Program-made: the position numbers and the translations under genes
In this document: one piece after another, positions 14,408 through 24,600 of the stretch
Numbering within the stretch: the stretch's first letter is position 1
Layout of the letters: each line of letters begins with the position of its first letter
Assembly: GCA_031421935.1 (NCBI GenBank)
Contig: JANOPQ010000189.1
Span: 1-35,572 of the forward strand
Length of the DNA stretch: 35,572 bases
Source of the DNA: JAJTFW01 sp031421935
Lineage (GTDB): Bacteria > Bacteroidota > Bacteroidia > AKYH767-A > OLB10
Direction: 5' to 3'
The notes under the pieces: generated by a model
The model's database searches: none
The model's input: only the letters and a program-made list of their open reading frames with translations
Told to the model about the DNA's origin: nothing

Positions 14408-17400
14408 CTATTTTACTACGCTAAAGCGCTTTACTGAAGTTCCTTTGTTAGAAACAATATTTAAGAAGTAAAGGCCTGCATTTAACTGGTCTGTCGCTAG
14501 TGTAAAGGAAGAAAGATTATTTAACAGCGATGGAGTAGAAACCACTTTTCCGGTAATATCCAAGATGGAAATTCCCTGAGCAATTACATCCGTGTTTAAT
14601 TCGATGGTAATTTGATCTGTAGCAGGATTTGGATAAGCTGATTTAATTAAATCATTTTGTAAATCATCGATGCCGGTTACCACTGAGAAAGGAATAACAG
14701 TACCGTCTGCTAAAGCAGCAAACAAACCAAAAGGTAAACCATTTTGATTGGCAGAAGGCGTTAAGAATCCGGAAGCAAATACTACTGCAGTTCCACCACC
14801 AAGAGTGCTTAAGTTAGCATTATAAGCTGCAACAACTACTGTGTTAGCAGCATCCGTTACTTGCAAGGTGTAAGCAGCTGGAGGTACAGAAAGGTATCCT
14901 GTGATATCCGTGTAAGCAGCATCATTTACGAGGGTACCCGCACCAACAGCAATTACATCAACAGTTGGAGCATCAGTAGCACCGTGGATAACTCGGAAAT
15001 CAACATTAACACCACCTTCAGCAGTTTCTCTCATGAAGTCTTGTAATAATAATTGGAAACCTGTTGGACGTCCGTCAGGGTTCACCGCAAATGAAGCTGG
15101 TGCAAGAACTCCACTCGCTACTGCTAAGTAAGTTTGACCATTTGTAAGTACAACCGGAATATTCACCAATGTATCATTCACAGAGGCACTGTTTCCAGGA
15201 GCAATTCCAATATTGATCGTTACATTAGAGGGGACATCAATGAATGGAGTAGCAGTTCTGAAAGCGAAATCATCTAATAATAAACTACCATTTACATATA
15301 CGTCTACTGTACTAGCAGCAGGATCTGGACTGTTATGAATAACTTGAAGTCTAGAATTAGAAGTATCGTTTAATTCAATCACCGTACCATCCGCTAAAGC
15401 GGCAAAAAGACCAAATGCTTCACCATTCTGATTCGCAGAAGGAGTTAAAAAACCTGAAGCAAATACTACTGCTGCACCACCTGACAATCCACTTAATGGA
15501 GCAAGGTAAGTAGCAATAATTGGTGAACCACCTGAAGGAGTGATATCCAATAAATAATCAGCTGCTGGAACAGATACATATCCGTTTAATTCAGTGTACG
15601 TAATACTATCAATAAGTTGAGCCACATTTCTTGCGAATACATCTACCGCAGGCGCATCCGTTGCACCATGCAATACAGCAACATCTACGCTAGTACCATT
15701 TAAACCTGTTTCTTGCATGTCAGAGAATAACAATAACTGAAATGCAGTTGAAATAGCTTCCGGGTTCACTGCGAAAGAGGCTGGTGAAAGAACTCCACTT
15801 GCTACCGCAACATACGTTTGACCATTTGAAAGTACAACCGGAATATTTACCAATGTATCATTTACAGAGGCACTGTTTCCAGGAGCAATTCCAATATTGA
15901 TCGTTGCATTCGAGGGTACATCAATGAATGGAGTAGCAGTTCTGAAAGCGAAATCGTCTAATAATAAACCACCATTTACATATACGTCTACTGTATTTGC
16001 AGCAGGATCCGGGCTGTTATGAATAACTTGAAGTCTGGAATTTGAAGTATCGTTTAATTCGATCACAGTACCGTCAGCTAGTGCTGCGAAAAGACCAAAT
16101 GCTTCACCATTCTGATTCGCCGAAGGAGTTAAAAATCCTGAAGCAAATACTACTGCAGCTCCACCCGATAATCCACTTAATGGAGCAAGGTAAGTAGCAA
16201 TAATTGGTGAACCACCAGAAGGAGTGATATCCAATAAATAATCAGCCGCTGGAACATTGATGTATCCATTTAATTCTGTGTAAGTGATACTATCAATTAA
16301 TTGCGCTACGTTTCTGGCGAATACATCTACTGCAGGCGCATCCGTTGCTCCATGCAATACAGCTAAATCTACATTCGATCCATTCAGGCCAACTTCCTGC
16401 ATTCCTGAGAATAATAACAATTGAAATGCGGTGTTAATCCCTTCTGGATTTACAGCGAATGATGCTGGACTTAGTACTCCACTTGCTACAGCAACATAGG
16501 TTTCTCCATCATTCAGAACCACTGGAATATTGACAAGGGTATCATTGATTCCTGTACTTGTTCCTGGCGCAATTCCAATATTTAAAGTTTGGCCACTGTT
16601 TACATCAATAAATGGTGTAGCCTCTCTAAAATTAAAATTGTCTAATAGTAAATTGCCATTTGCGTAAATATCAACAATTGCAGCAGCAGGGTCCGCTGAA
16701 TTATGAATCACCTGCAATCTTGCCGTGCCCACTTTACTTAACGTTACTACAGTACCGTTAGGTAAAGCTGCAAATAATCCGAAAGCTGCATTTGGATTTT
16801 GAGTGGCATCCAAGAATCCAGAAGCAAAAACAACGGCAGCACCTCCTCCGAGTCCGTTTAATTCAGCAGAGAATGTAGCAACAATAACGCTATTGTTATT
16901 AGCAGGCGTTACATCTAATAAATAATCACCAGCAGGAACACTGATGTAAGGTGTGAAGTCAGTATAAGTTGCATCATCTACTAAGGTAGCTACTCCTTGC
17001 GCTATAACATCTACTGTAGGAGCGTCCGTACAACCATGTAATACTTTAAAATCTACTTCTCCTGGATTTAAAGAAGCATTTCTCATATTATCTGAAATGA
17101 TTAATTGAAAACCGGTAGAAACTGAGTTCGGGTTAGCAGTAAACGAACCAGGATTTAGTACCCCAGAGGCAATAGCTACATAACGTTGGTTTTGAACCAA
17201 GGTAACGGGTATGTTAACCAAGGTATCATTAGCACTCGTGCTATTTCCTGGCGCTATTCCAATATTTAAGAGTGTTCCTGAAAGTACTGATAAATAAGGT
17301 GTCGCTTCTCTAAAGGCAAAGTCATTTAAAGTCAGACTGCCGTTAATGTAAATATCCACCGTCGACGCGGCTGGATCTGCACTGTTGTGAATTACTTGAA

Positions 17401-17476
17401 GTTCAGCTTGAGCAAAACTTTCCGCTACCATACCGAATGATAGTAATAGCGTAAATAGAGTTTTTAGTGTTTTCAT
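14408..17476 (-). CDS. T9SS-exported protein with eight DUF4397-like domains
   Basis: A 1022-residue exported protein. A signal peptide (about 1-23, ending SFAQ) is followed by four units of exactly 228 residues (about 24-935). Each unit has two related halves of DUF4397 type: the first opens LQVIHNS.DPAA..VD.Y, the second opens V.HG.TDAP.VDV and ends in GGGAAVVFASGFL-like sequence. The last 85-90 residues are a type A T9SS sorting domain: YPNPATDQ, then beta strands ending LNAGLYFLNI and KRFSVVK. The protein should cross the outer membrane by T9SS and be attached to the surface or released. Units two and three are nearly identical even at DNA level. Such repeat proteins could be adhesins or binding scaffolds, but DUF4397 has no assigned function. 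It is followed by a terminator and probably transcribed alone. Confidence 0.9.
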   Translation of the reverse strand: MKTLKTLFTLLLSFGMVAESFAQAELQVIHNSADPAASTVDIYINGSLTLNDFAFREATPYLSVLSGTLLNIGIAPGNSTSANDTLVNIPVTLVQNQRYVAIASGVLNPGSFTANPNSVSTGFQLIISDNMRNASLNPGEVDFKVLHGCTDAPTVDVIAQGVATLVDDATYTDFTPYISVPAGDYLLDVTPANNNSVIVATFSAELNGLGGGAAVVFASGFLDATQNPNAAFGLFAALPNGTVVTLSKVGTARLQVIHNSADPAAAIVDIYANGNLLLDNFNFREATPFIDVNSGQTLNIGIAPGTSTGINDTLVNIPVVLNDGETYVAVASGVLSPASFAVNPEGINTAFQLLLFSGMQEVGLNGSNVDLAVLHGATDAPAVDVFARNVAQLIDSITYTELNGYINVPAADYLLDITPSGGSPIIATYLAPLSGLSGGAAVVFASGFLTPSANQNGEAFGLFAALADGTVIELNDTSNSRLQVIHNSPDPAANTVDVYVNGGLLLDDFAFRTATPFIDVPSNATINIGIAPGNSASVNDTLVNIPVVLSNGQTYVAVASGVLSPASFAVNPEAISTAFQLLLFSDMQETGLNGTSVDVAVLHGATDAPAVDVFARNVAQLIDSITYTELNGYVSVPAADYLLDITPSGGSPIIATYLAPLSGLSGGAAVVFASGFLTPSANQNGEAFGLFAALADGTVIELNDTSNSRLQVIHNSPDPAASTVDVYVNGSLLLDDFAFRTATPFIDVPSNVTINIGIAPGNSASVNDTLVNIPVVLTNGQTYLAVASGVLAPASFAVNPDGRPTGFQLLLQDFMRETAEGGVNVDFRVIHGATDAPTVDVIAVGAGTLVNDAAYTDITGYLSVPPAAYTLQVTDAANTVVVAAYNANLSTLGGGTAVVFASGFLTPSANQNGLPFGLFAALADGTVIPFSVVTGIDDLQNDLIKSAYPNPATDQITIELNTDVIAQGISILDITGKVVSTPSLLNNLSSFTLATDQLNAGLYFLNIVSNKGTSVKRFSVVK
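14672..17407 (-). repeat. Four tandem 684-bp units inside the DUF4397 gene
   Basis: The same DNA landmark (TTATGAAT or TTGTGAAT, the complement of the VIHNS codons) recurs at 15333, 16017, 16701 and 17385, exactly 684 bases apart each time. The stretch 15160-15690 is almost the same as 15844-16374, so that pair is a recent copy; the outer units have diverged further. Confidence 0.9.
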
Positions 17477-17766
17477 TTTAATTGGTTTAGTAAGTTAATA
17501 CCTCAAAAACACAACACTAAATAGTTTTGTTTAATATTTTTATAAAAAAGTTAAACAAATAATGTAAATTATTGAAAATCAAAGATTAAATTTGTCGAAT
17601 TAGCGTATCAAATTTCGGTTGAGACCATGTATTATAGCAAAAGCTCTTAGAAGCTTCAGTAAAAGCATTTTTCGTTGAGAAGAAATTTATCTGATGAAAT
17701 AAGGTAAATGAAGACTATTCCTTTTACTTTAAAAAGGTTGATTTTTTAATTTATTTTCAGATTGAT

Positions 17767-19428
17767 CTACTCTTTTATAAACTTTGAAGTGTACCAAGTT
17801 TTATTCGCCATCACTCTTAATACGTAAGTACCCGGACTTAAATGTTGGATATCACACGAGTAATTAATTCCCTCCTGATTGATACTTTCTGTTTTCATTT
17901 TTTGTCCAGTCATACTAAAGATGACCAAGTCCGTCACTTGATTTTCGCAAGTGAAAAGGATAGAGCTCTTGGCTGGATTAGGTCGTAGATTTAATGAAAC
18001 TTCTGTAGCAATAAATTCTCCAGAACGCATGGATCCATTTGTGAATTGTAATACAGTAGTACTATCAAGAGTACTGATTGTACCACTTATGTTTTTTACA
18101 ATTCGATTTGTTCCAGCCGTATAATAGTACTGATTATATCCAGTAGCAATATCAGTAATGGCTCCTTGAATCGAATTGATTTCATTCGATCCATCCCAAA
18201 CATGATCATAGTCAAATAAACGTTTTCCTGTTTTGCTATATCGTAAAAGCATGAAAGTTCGAATTGTTAAAACACTTCCACTGGGTAACGTGATGTTGGA
18301 TTGCTTTTCTCCACCGATTAGAAATGATTTGTCAGCTTCAACTTGCATACAAAGCGGCGTTGATTTATTTCCGTAGTAACGATGCCAATCAACCACACCA
18401 TCTTTAAGAAATAGGCGAGAAATTTTGGTGTCTAAACCCGAGGCAATTTTATTATTTGTTCCAACCGCATAAACATAAGTATGACGAGCCATTACTTTTT
18501 TATAATCTCGAACTTCATAATTCTGAAAGTTCCATTTCATCATTCCATTTGGCGTGTAGTAGCGAATAATACCATGACAACGATATAGGGTATCACCTGG
18601 CGCTAATCCAAACATGGTGCCTCCTACAATGATGGGACTGCTCGCTGTAGCATTGGAAAGATGTAAGGACGAGACATGGTTATTATCAATATTATTTAGT
18701 ACATATTGGTCTTTCACTTCAAAAATGGTAGTGAAGTTTGCATTTACTCTTTCTAAATAAAAGTAATTCCCATATAAACTTTCCTTTCTAGTGCCTGCAA
18801 TATAGATATTTCCTGTGGGAGAGATAACAACATCGTTAATGTAAAATCCATCATTAGCAGCCTGACCAATTTTTACACTATTGTTTTTGATGACTCCTGC
18901 TGCATTCTTTTTGCAAATACTTCGATTCCACATTTGATCGAACATATCTTTTGATCGATAGACAATAAATTTATTGTTGGCCGTATCAATACCTCCTGCA
19001 AAAACATCGACCCCTAAACTGCTTGTCTTGGTGACGCCCCAAGTAAGTGAATCCATAGAATTCAAATTAAAATCAAAAACTTTTAAATGCATATAATAAG
19101 CACTGCTGCTTTCTGATTGTTCGGTTACACACAAGCGTTGGTTGATAGTGTCTAAAGTAAACGCAACAACCTTGGGATTACTGTCAGCAATGCAGAGTTC
19201 AATTTGATTTATTGTTGCGCCACTTGAATCAATTAAAACAAGCGAATAACAACTCGGTGATAAGGTGTCGGCAGTACTTAAGCGGAAAAATGATCCGTTA
19301 GATAGACTCTCAATGAAATTTCGTTTTAATGTCGTATTATCTGAAGTAGAAAATTTCCATCCTATTTGACCTATCAAACATGTTGAAATAAGAATTAGGA
19401 AGGGGAGTAGAATGAAAGCCTTTTTCAT
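17767..19428 (-). CDS. T9SS-exported protein of unknown function
   Basis: A 553-residue secreted protein. The N-terminus MKKAFILLPFLILISTCLIG is a signal peptide. The C-terminal 80 residues are a type A T9SS sorting domain: LRPNPAKS, then LVIFSMTGQKM, LSPGTYVLRV and TSKFIKE. The middle (about 25-470) is rich in short beta repeats with phrases such as IYIAGTRKESLYGNYF, VYAVGTNNK and FLIGGEKQS. This looks like a beta-propeller of the kind found in other secreted Bacteroidota proteins, though I cannot assign blades or a ligand. A -7 element (TACATTTG on the minus strand, 19458-19451) lies 22 bases before the ATG. The SPOR-domain gene lies upstream on the same strand, 140 bases away. Function is not known. 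Confidence 0.82.
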   Translation of the reverse strand: MKKAFILLPFLILISTCLIGQIGWKFSTSDNTTLKRNFIESLSNGSFFRLSTADTLSPSCYSLVLIDSSGATINQIELCIADSNPKVVAFTLDTINQRLCVTEQSESSSAYYMHLKVFDFNLNSMDSLTWGVTKTSSLGVDVFAGGIDTANNKFIVYRSKDMFDQMWNRSICKKNAAGVIKNNSVKIGQAANDGFYINDVVISPTGNIYIAGTRKESLYGNYFYLERVNANFTTIFEVKDQYVLNNIDNNHVSSLHLSNATASSPIIVGGTMFGLAPGDTLYRCHGIIRYYTPNGMMKWNFQNYEVRDYKKVMARHTYVYAVGTNNKIASGLDTKISRLFLKDGVVDWHRYYGNKSTPLCMQVEADKSFLIGGEKQSNITLPSGSVLTIRTFMLLRYSKTGKRLFDYDHVWDGSNEINSIQGAITDIATGYNQYYYTAGTNRIVKNISGTISTLDSTTVLQFTNGSMRSGEFIATEVSLNLRPNPAKSSILFTCENQVTDLVIFSMTGQKMKTESINQEGINYSCDIQHLSPGTYVLRVMANKTWYTSKFIKE

Positions 19429-19450
19429 TTGAACATTTTTTTAGATGTCT

Positions 19451-19458
19451 CAAATGTA
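19451..19458 (-). promoter_or_regulatory. Putative -7 element for the 553-residue T9SS protein
   Basis: On the minus strand the sequence is TACATTTG, an exact TAnnTTTG match, 22 bases before the start codon. No -33 TTG is seen at the usual distance. Confidence 0.45.
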
Positions 19459-19568
19459 TGAGGAAGGGAATAGCCCTTATTTCACTCCCAAATTTGTTTT
19501 CAACTAAATACCTGTGAATAAGACTATCTTCAATCTGAAGTGAAAATGATTTGAAAATAGATGGGTTT

Positions 19569-19940
19569 TTATAAATCTGGCAACTTTACATCGTCAGGTA
19601 CGATAAAGGACGTTTTAAATTCGGATTCAATCTTTTTCAAAAAACCTATTGCTTCTAATCGGGTTCTGAAATCACCTACTCGTACTTTAAAGTTAGGTTG
19701 ATGATAGACCATGTATGCTGCAATTTTTGAATGGTTTTGCAAAAAAGCACTTTTAATTTCTTGAGCGTTTATCCGTTCATTTCCAAAATAAATTTGAATC
19801 CGATATCCAGGCATTGTCATTTTAGAAGCATTTACCTTTTTATGACGTTGAGTTAAGATTAAAGCTAAACTATCATTGTTTAACTTTTGAGCCGGACAAA
19901 CGTTTGACAATGCAAGAAAGAGAAGAAGGATTAAACGCAT
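19569..19940 (-). CDS. Small exported SPOR-domain protein
   Basis: A 123-residue protein with a signal peptide (MRLILLLFLALSNVCPAQ, cleavage near residue 18) and a single C-terminal SPOR domain. The domain runs from GYRIQIYFG (about 45-53) through YHQPNFKVRVGDF (about 79-91) to FIVPDDV, the usual beta-alpha-beta repeat. SPOR domains bind peptidoglycan strands that have lost their stem peptides, as found at division sites, so a periplasmic cell-wall role is likely. A one-mismatch -7 element (GACCTTTG on the minus strand, at 19952-19945) lies only four bases before the ATG, a very short leader of a kind common in this phylum. It is divergent from the ACIII operon and may form a unit with the T9SS gene downstream. 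Confidence 0.8.
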   Translation of the reverse strand: MRLILLLFLALSNVCPAQKLNNDSLALILTQRHKKVNASKMTMPGYRIQIYFGNERINAQEIKSAFLQNHSKIAAYMVYHQPNFKVRVGDFRTRLEAIGFLKKIESEFKTSFIVPDDVKLPDL

Positions 19941-20367
19941 CGGACAAAGGTCGTAATTTTGAAGAATAAATTATTTTTTTTGTTAAATTGTTAGCATTCA
20001 GAGGGATAAATATTTTTACATAATGTCTAGTATTGAATTGCTTTAAATCTATTTTTTGTCCTAGAAACTTATTAACATTTTAGAAGGTTATAAATTGTAA
20101 TTACTTGATTATTAATTTTAAATTATTTTCTTGAATTGATTATTAGATTTAATAGTTTTGATTTAATTTTCATTTAGTGGTGGAAGTCAAACGAATCCGT
20201 TGATTTTTCGAGGCTTAATTAGAATGCATACAAATAACTTCTTTTTTTACTCTAAAAAAACGGTTGAATTATAGTTTCCACTAATTTTGGGGCAAAGAAA
20301 AATACAGGGTATTGTCAAATATCGGTAAAAATATTTCAATAAATTAACTTAAAATTATTTCGAGCAT
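19941..20367. other. AT-rich region upstream of the ACIII operon
   Basis: About 430 bases of very AT-rich DNA between the divergent SPOR gene and actA, with no gene. The only signal I can support is TAATTTTG (20282-20289), a match to TAnnTTTG, with TTG at 20264-20266 (spacing 15, shorter than normal). If used, the actA leader would be about 70 bases. The size leaves room for regulatory sites that I cannot name. Confidence 0.45.
20282..20289 (+). promoter_or_regulatory. Putative -7 element of the act-cox operon
   Basis: TAATTTTG matches TAnnTTTG, 78 bases before the actA ATG. The nearest upstream TTG is only 15 bases away, so the assignment is tentative. Confidence 0.4.
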
Positions 20368-21612
20368 ATGCTACGTTACGTATACAGGATTCTGACAATT
20401 AATGTGTTAGCACTATCCCTGATCGTAATCTTCCAAACTTCGGCGAAGGCCCAGCCAAATGGTGAGGCCTTGTTCAAAGCCAATTGTACAGCCTGTCACG
20501 TAGTGGGTGACGATGTTGTGGTTGGTCCGGGTTTGAAAAATGTACACATAAAGTACAAAGAAGACTGGTTGATCAAATGGATTAGGAATTCTCAAGCACT
20601 AATAAAATCCGGAGACCCTCAAGCGGTGAAGGTGTATGAGCAATTTAATAAGGTGGCTATGACCTCTTTTAATCTATCTGACGATGAGATTAAAAGTTTG
20701 ATCGGATACATCAAAACCACTAGTGAAGCAGCACCTGCTGCACCTACTCCAGCATCTGGAACAGAGGTTGCCGCGGGAAGTGGAGCTGAAGATGGAAATT
20801 CTTCGCTAACGCTGATGTTAGTTACGCTTACTTTGATTGTTCTTTTTGTTATTCTAAACCGTGTTCAAAAAGGACTTCAAAGAGTCGCTGATAACCGAAA
20901 TGGAATTCCAGAGCCAGTAAAGTTAACAGGGAAAGCTGGACTGAAAGCGTGGATCCGTGGCAATAAAAAGTTAATCGCATTTTTATTTATTGCGGTTTCT
21001 GTATTAGGATCAGTAGCGGGATGGAATGCTTTAGCTGGAATCGGAATAAATCAAAATTATGCTCCTGATCAACCCATCAAGTTTTCACATCAACTGCACG
21101 TAACTCAAAATAAAATCGATTGTCGATATTGTCACTCTGGTGCCGAGAAGTCTAAGAATGCAGGAATCCCTTCTCCTAACCTTTGTATGAATTGTCATAA
21201 GTACGTGAAGAAAGGTCCGAAGTATGGTACAGAGGAAATTTCAAAAATTTATGAAGCTATTGGTTGGGATGTAGATGCACAACAATATACAGGTAAAACG
21301 AAACCGATAAAATGGATTCGTGTTCATAATCTTCCTGAGTTAGCATATTTCAATCACAGCCAACACGTGAAAGTGGGAGGAGTTGAGTGTGAAACTTGCC
21401 ATGGACCTGTTGGAGAAATGGAAGTAATTAAGCAATTCTCTCCATTAACCATGGGATGGTGTATCCAATGTCACCGCGATACTCCTGTAAAAATGGAAGG
21501 GAATGGATACTACTCTGCAGTACACGAAAAATATAAAGAAAAATACGGTCCTGATGCGAAGCTTACTGTTGAAAAACTAGGCGGAACTGAATGTGCTCGT
21601 TGTCATTATTAA
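20368..21612 (+). CDS. actA: ACIII subunit ActA, hexahaem cytochrome c
   Basis: Haem subunit of alternative complex III, the menaquinol:cytochrome c oxidoreductase that replaces the bc1 complex. Six CXXCH haem sites are present: Cys40-His44, 252-256, 273-277, 341-345, 365-369 and 409-413. The first belongs to a separate cytochrome c domain (about 30-118, possible axial Met98) behind a signal peptide ending SAKA. An Ala/Pro/Gly-rich linker (about 119-145) leads to two membrane helices (146-165 and 201-223), then the five-haem domain that corresponds to the classical ActA. The flexible linker suggests that the first haem domain is a tethered electron carrier to the oxidase; this is inference. 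First gene of the operon; a palindrome lies between it and actB. Confidence 0.93.
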   Translation: MLRYVYRILTINVLALSLIVIFQTSAKAQPNGEALFKANCTACHVVGDDVVVGPGLKNVHIKYKEDWLIKWIRNSQALIKSGDPQAVKVYEQFNKVAMTSFNLSDDEIKSLIGYIKTTSEAAPAAPTPASGTEVAAGSGAEDGNSSLTLMLVTLTLIVLFVILNRVQKGLQRVADNRNGIPEPVKLTGKAGLKAWIRGNKKLIAFLFIAVSVLGSVAGWNALAGIGINQNYAPDQPIKFSHQLHVTQNKIDCRYCHSGAEKSKNAGIPSPNLCMNCHKYVKKGPKYGTEEISKIYEAIGWDVDAQQYTGKTKPIKWIRVHNLPELAYFNHSQHVKVGGVECETCHGPVGEMEVIKQFSPLTMGWCIQCHRDTPVKMEGNGYYSAVHEKYKEKYGPDAKLTVEKLGGTECARCHY

Positions 21613-21628
21613 TAATTGAATCAATAAA

Positions 21629-21651
21629 CAACATCACCACGTGGTGTGTTG
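21629..21651. repeat. Palindrome between actA and actB
   Basis: CACCACGTGGTG (21635-21646) is a perfect 12-base palindrome. Adding flanking CAACA and TGTTG with one bulged base extends the potential stem to about 11 pairs. It occupies the 73-base gap between the two genes and has no T run. Confidence 0.55.
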
Positions 21652-21685
21652 AATATATAACCCTGGTATAATCACCAAGACCGTT

Positions 21686-24600
21686 ATGGAAAAACGATAT
21701 TGGAAAGGTGTTGATGAACTCAACAATGATCCTGAATTTGTAAGACTTCGCAATAATGAATTCTTCGAGCACCTTCCGCTGAATGAAACATTACAGAAGA
21801 AAGCAGAAAGTGATTCTTCTACATCTCGTAGAGACTTCTTAAAGTTCTTAGGCTTTAGCGTTGCTGCAGCTTCATTGGCTGCATGTGATGCACCTGTTAA
21901 AAAGGCCATTCCTTATGTGGTGAAGCCCGAAGAAATTACGTTAGGTGTCCCTAATTATTATGCTTCTACTTTTGCAGATGGTTCTGACTATTGCAGTGTA
22001 TTAATTAAAACACGTGAAGGTCGTCCTATTAAGATAGAAGGAAATGAAATGTCTTCTGTTACGAAAGGTGCAACGAATGCTCGTGTTCAAGCATCTGTTT
22101 TGAGTTTGTATGATACCGCACGTCTTCAACAGCCAATGGCTAAGAAGAAGCGTACTGAATGGAATACCATCGATGCGGAGATCACAGCTAAGTTAGCAGA
22201 GCAAGCAGCAGCAGGAAAAAAGATTGCCGTCGTTACAAGTTCAATGTATAGCCCATCTGGCAAAAGAGCATTGAGCGATTTTATTGCAAAGTATCCAACC
22301 GCTTCTCATGTAGTGTATGATGCGGTTTCGTACTATGGAATGTTAAAAGGAAATGAACTTTCTTTTGGAAAATCCGTGATCCCATCTTACAGTATTGATA
22401 AAGCGGAAGTAATCGTAAGTTTTAACGCCGACTTCTTGCAAAACTGGTTGTCACCAATTGAGTTCGCTCGTCAGTATGGTGAAACTCGTAAACTTCGTAA
22501 AGGAAAAAGAACGTTGTCAAAGCATCACCAGTTTGAAAGTATGCTTTCTCTTTCAGGTGCAAATGCCGACCAACGTCACAAAATAAAACCAAGTCAGCAA
22601 TCTGCTGTAATCGCATCTTTATACAATAAAGTAGCAGCACTAACAGGTGGCACCTCCGTAAATGCAACTTCAACCCCTTTAGATAAGTCTTTAGATAGTA
22701 TCGCGAAGGAATTAGTTGCAGCGAAAGGAAAATCAGTAGTGATGAGTGGATCAAATGATCCGAATGAACAAGTAATGGTAAACGCTATTAATTTCCTTCT
22801 TGGAAACTATGGTTCTACTATCAACTTAGATCGCACTTGTAATTTAAAGAATAGTAATGATGCAGGGTACGCACAACTTTTATCCGATATGGATGGAGGT
22901 GGTGTTGGAGCGGTTATTTTCTGGAATACAAATCCCGCCTATACAGCTTCCAATCCAAAAGCATTCGCAGCCACACTTGCTAAAGTGCCTGTAAAAATTT
23001 CATTGTCCGATCGTGAAGATGAAACAGCACAAATTTGTGATTACGTATGTCCAGATCATCATTACCTCGAGTCATGGGGCGATGCAGAAGCATACAAAGG
23101 AAGCTTTAGTTTAATGCAACCCACTATTCGTCCTTTGTTTAACACACGTCAAGCAGGCGAAAGTTTGTTGAAGTGGAGTGGAAATACAAATACAGATTAT
23201 TATACTTATATCCGTAGTACTTGGAATACATCAGTATTTCCAATGCAAAATGGAATGAGTTCTTTCGATGCTTTCTGGAATCAAGCTTTAAGAGATGGAA
23301 TTTTTGAAGCTTCTTTCGTTATAGGTGGAGCAACATCTTTCTCGGGTAATGTAGCTGCTGCAGCTACATTATTAGCAAAACCGGCATCAGGAATTGAAAT
23401 TGCTGTCTATGAAAAAGCAGGATTAGGAAATGGAGCTGGAGGAAATAATCCTTGGTTACATGAATTACCAGATCCTATCACTAAAGTTTGTTGGGATAAT
23501 TATTTCGCAGTTCTTCCTGCATATGCAGAGAAAATGGGATGGCGTCAAGGAACTGTGATCGAAGTGAAAGTTGGAAATTCAAGTGTGAAAGGTCCCGTGT
23601 TGTTGCAACCTGCCATGGCTGATGAAACCATCGCAGTAGCGTTAGGTTACGGCCGTACGAATTGTGGTAAGGCTGGAAATAATGTTGGATTTAATGCTTA
23701 TCCATTGGTAAGTATGACCGGTGGCGTGTTGAACTATTATGCTACCGGTGTTGCTGTCAATAAAACCGTTGAAGACGATTATACTTTTGCTTTAACACAA
23801 ACACATCATACCATGATGGGTCGTGATATCGTAAAGGAAACAAGTTTGGCGGCATGGTTGAAAGATCCTAAAGCTGGAAATCCTCCTGAATTAATCGCAT
23901 CTCCAGAAGGTCCAATGAGTCCAGAAGAGTTGGATTTATGGAAAACAAAAGATGAACCCGGTTTTGATCGTATTAATCACGCTTGGGGTTTAGGTATCGA
24001 TTTGAATAGTTGTATTGGTTGCGGTGCATGCGTCATTGCTTGTAACGCTGAAAATAATGTACCTGTTGTTGGTAAGGATGAGATTGGTCGTGCTCGTGAG
24101 ATGCATTGGATTCGTATCGATCGTTACTATACCAGTGACACTACGAAAGAAAACGCTGAAGAAAAAGGACTTGGTAAATTGGATATGTATGGTGAAATGG
24201 AAAAGCCAGCTTCCGACAATCCACAAATCATGTTCCAACCTGTCATGTGTCAACACTGTAATCACGCTCCTTGTGAAACAGTTTGTCCAGTAGCAGCAAC
24301 AACACATAGTTCTGACGGATTAAACATGATGGCATATAACCGTTGTGTAGGTACTCGTTATTGCGCAAATAACTGTCCGTATAAAGTACGTCGCTACAAC
24401 TGGTTTAAGTATAGCGATAATGATCAGTTCCCTTATAACATGAATGATAGTTTAGGTAAGATGGTTTTAAATCCAGATGTTACCGTTCGTTCACGTGGAG
24501 TCATGGAAAAGTGTTCAATGTGTATACAACGTATTCAGTATGGTCGTTTAGATGCTAAGAAAGAAGGTCGTCGTCCAAAGGATGGTGAAATTAAAACAGC

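Noticed and set aside
14672..17407. Repeat array as an insertion sequence or assembly artefact
   Set aside because: The units stay in frame, diverge at the ends and are joined to one signal peptide and one T9SS tail, as expected for internal domain duplication. An assembly collapse of further units cannot be excluded.
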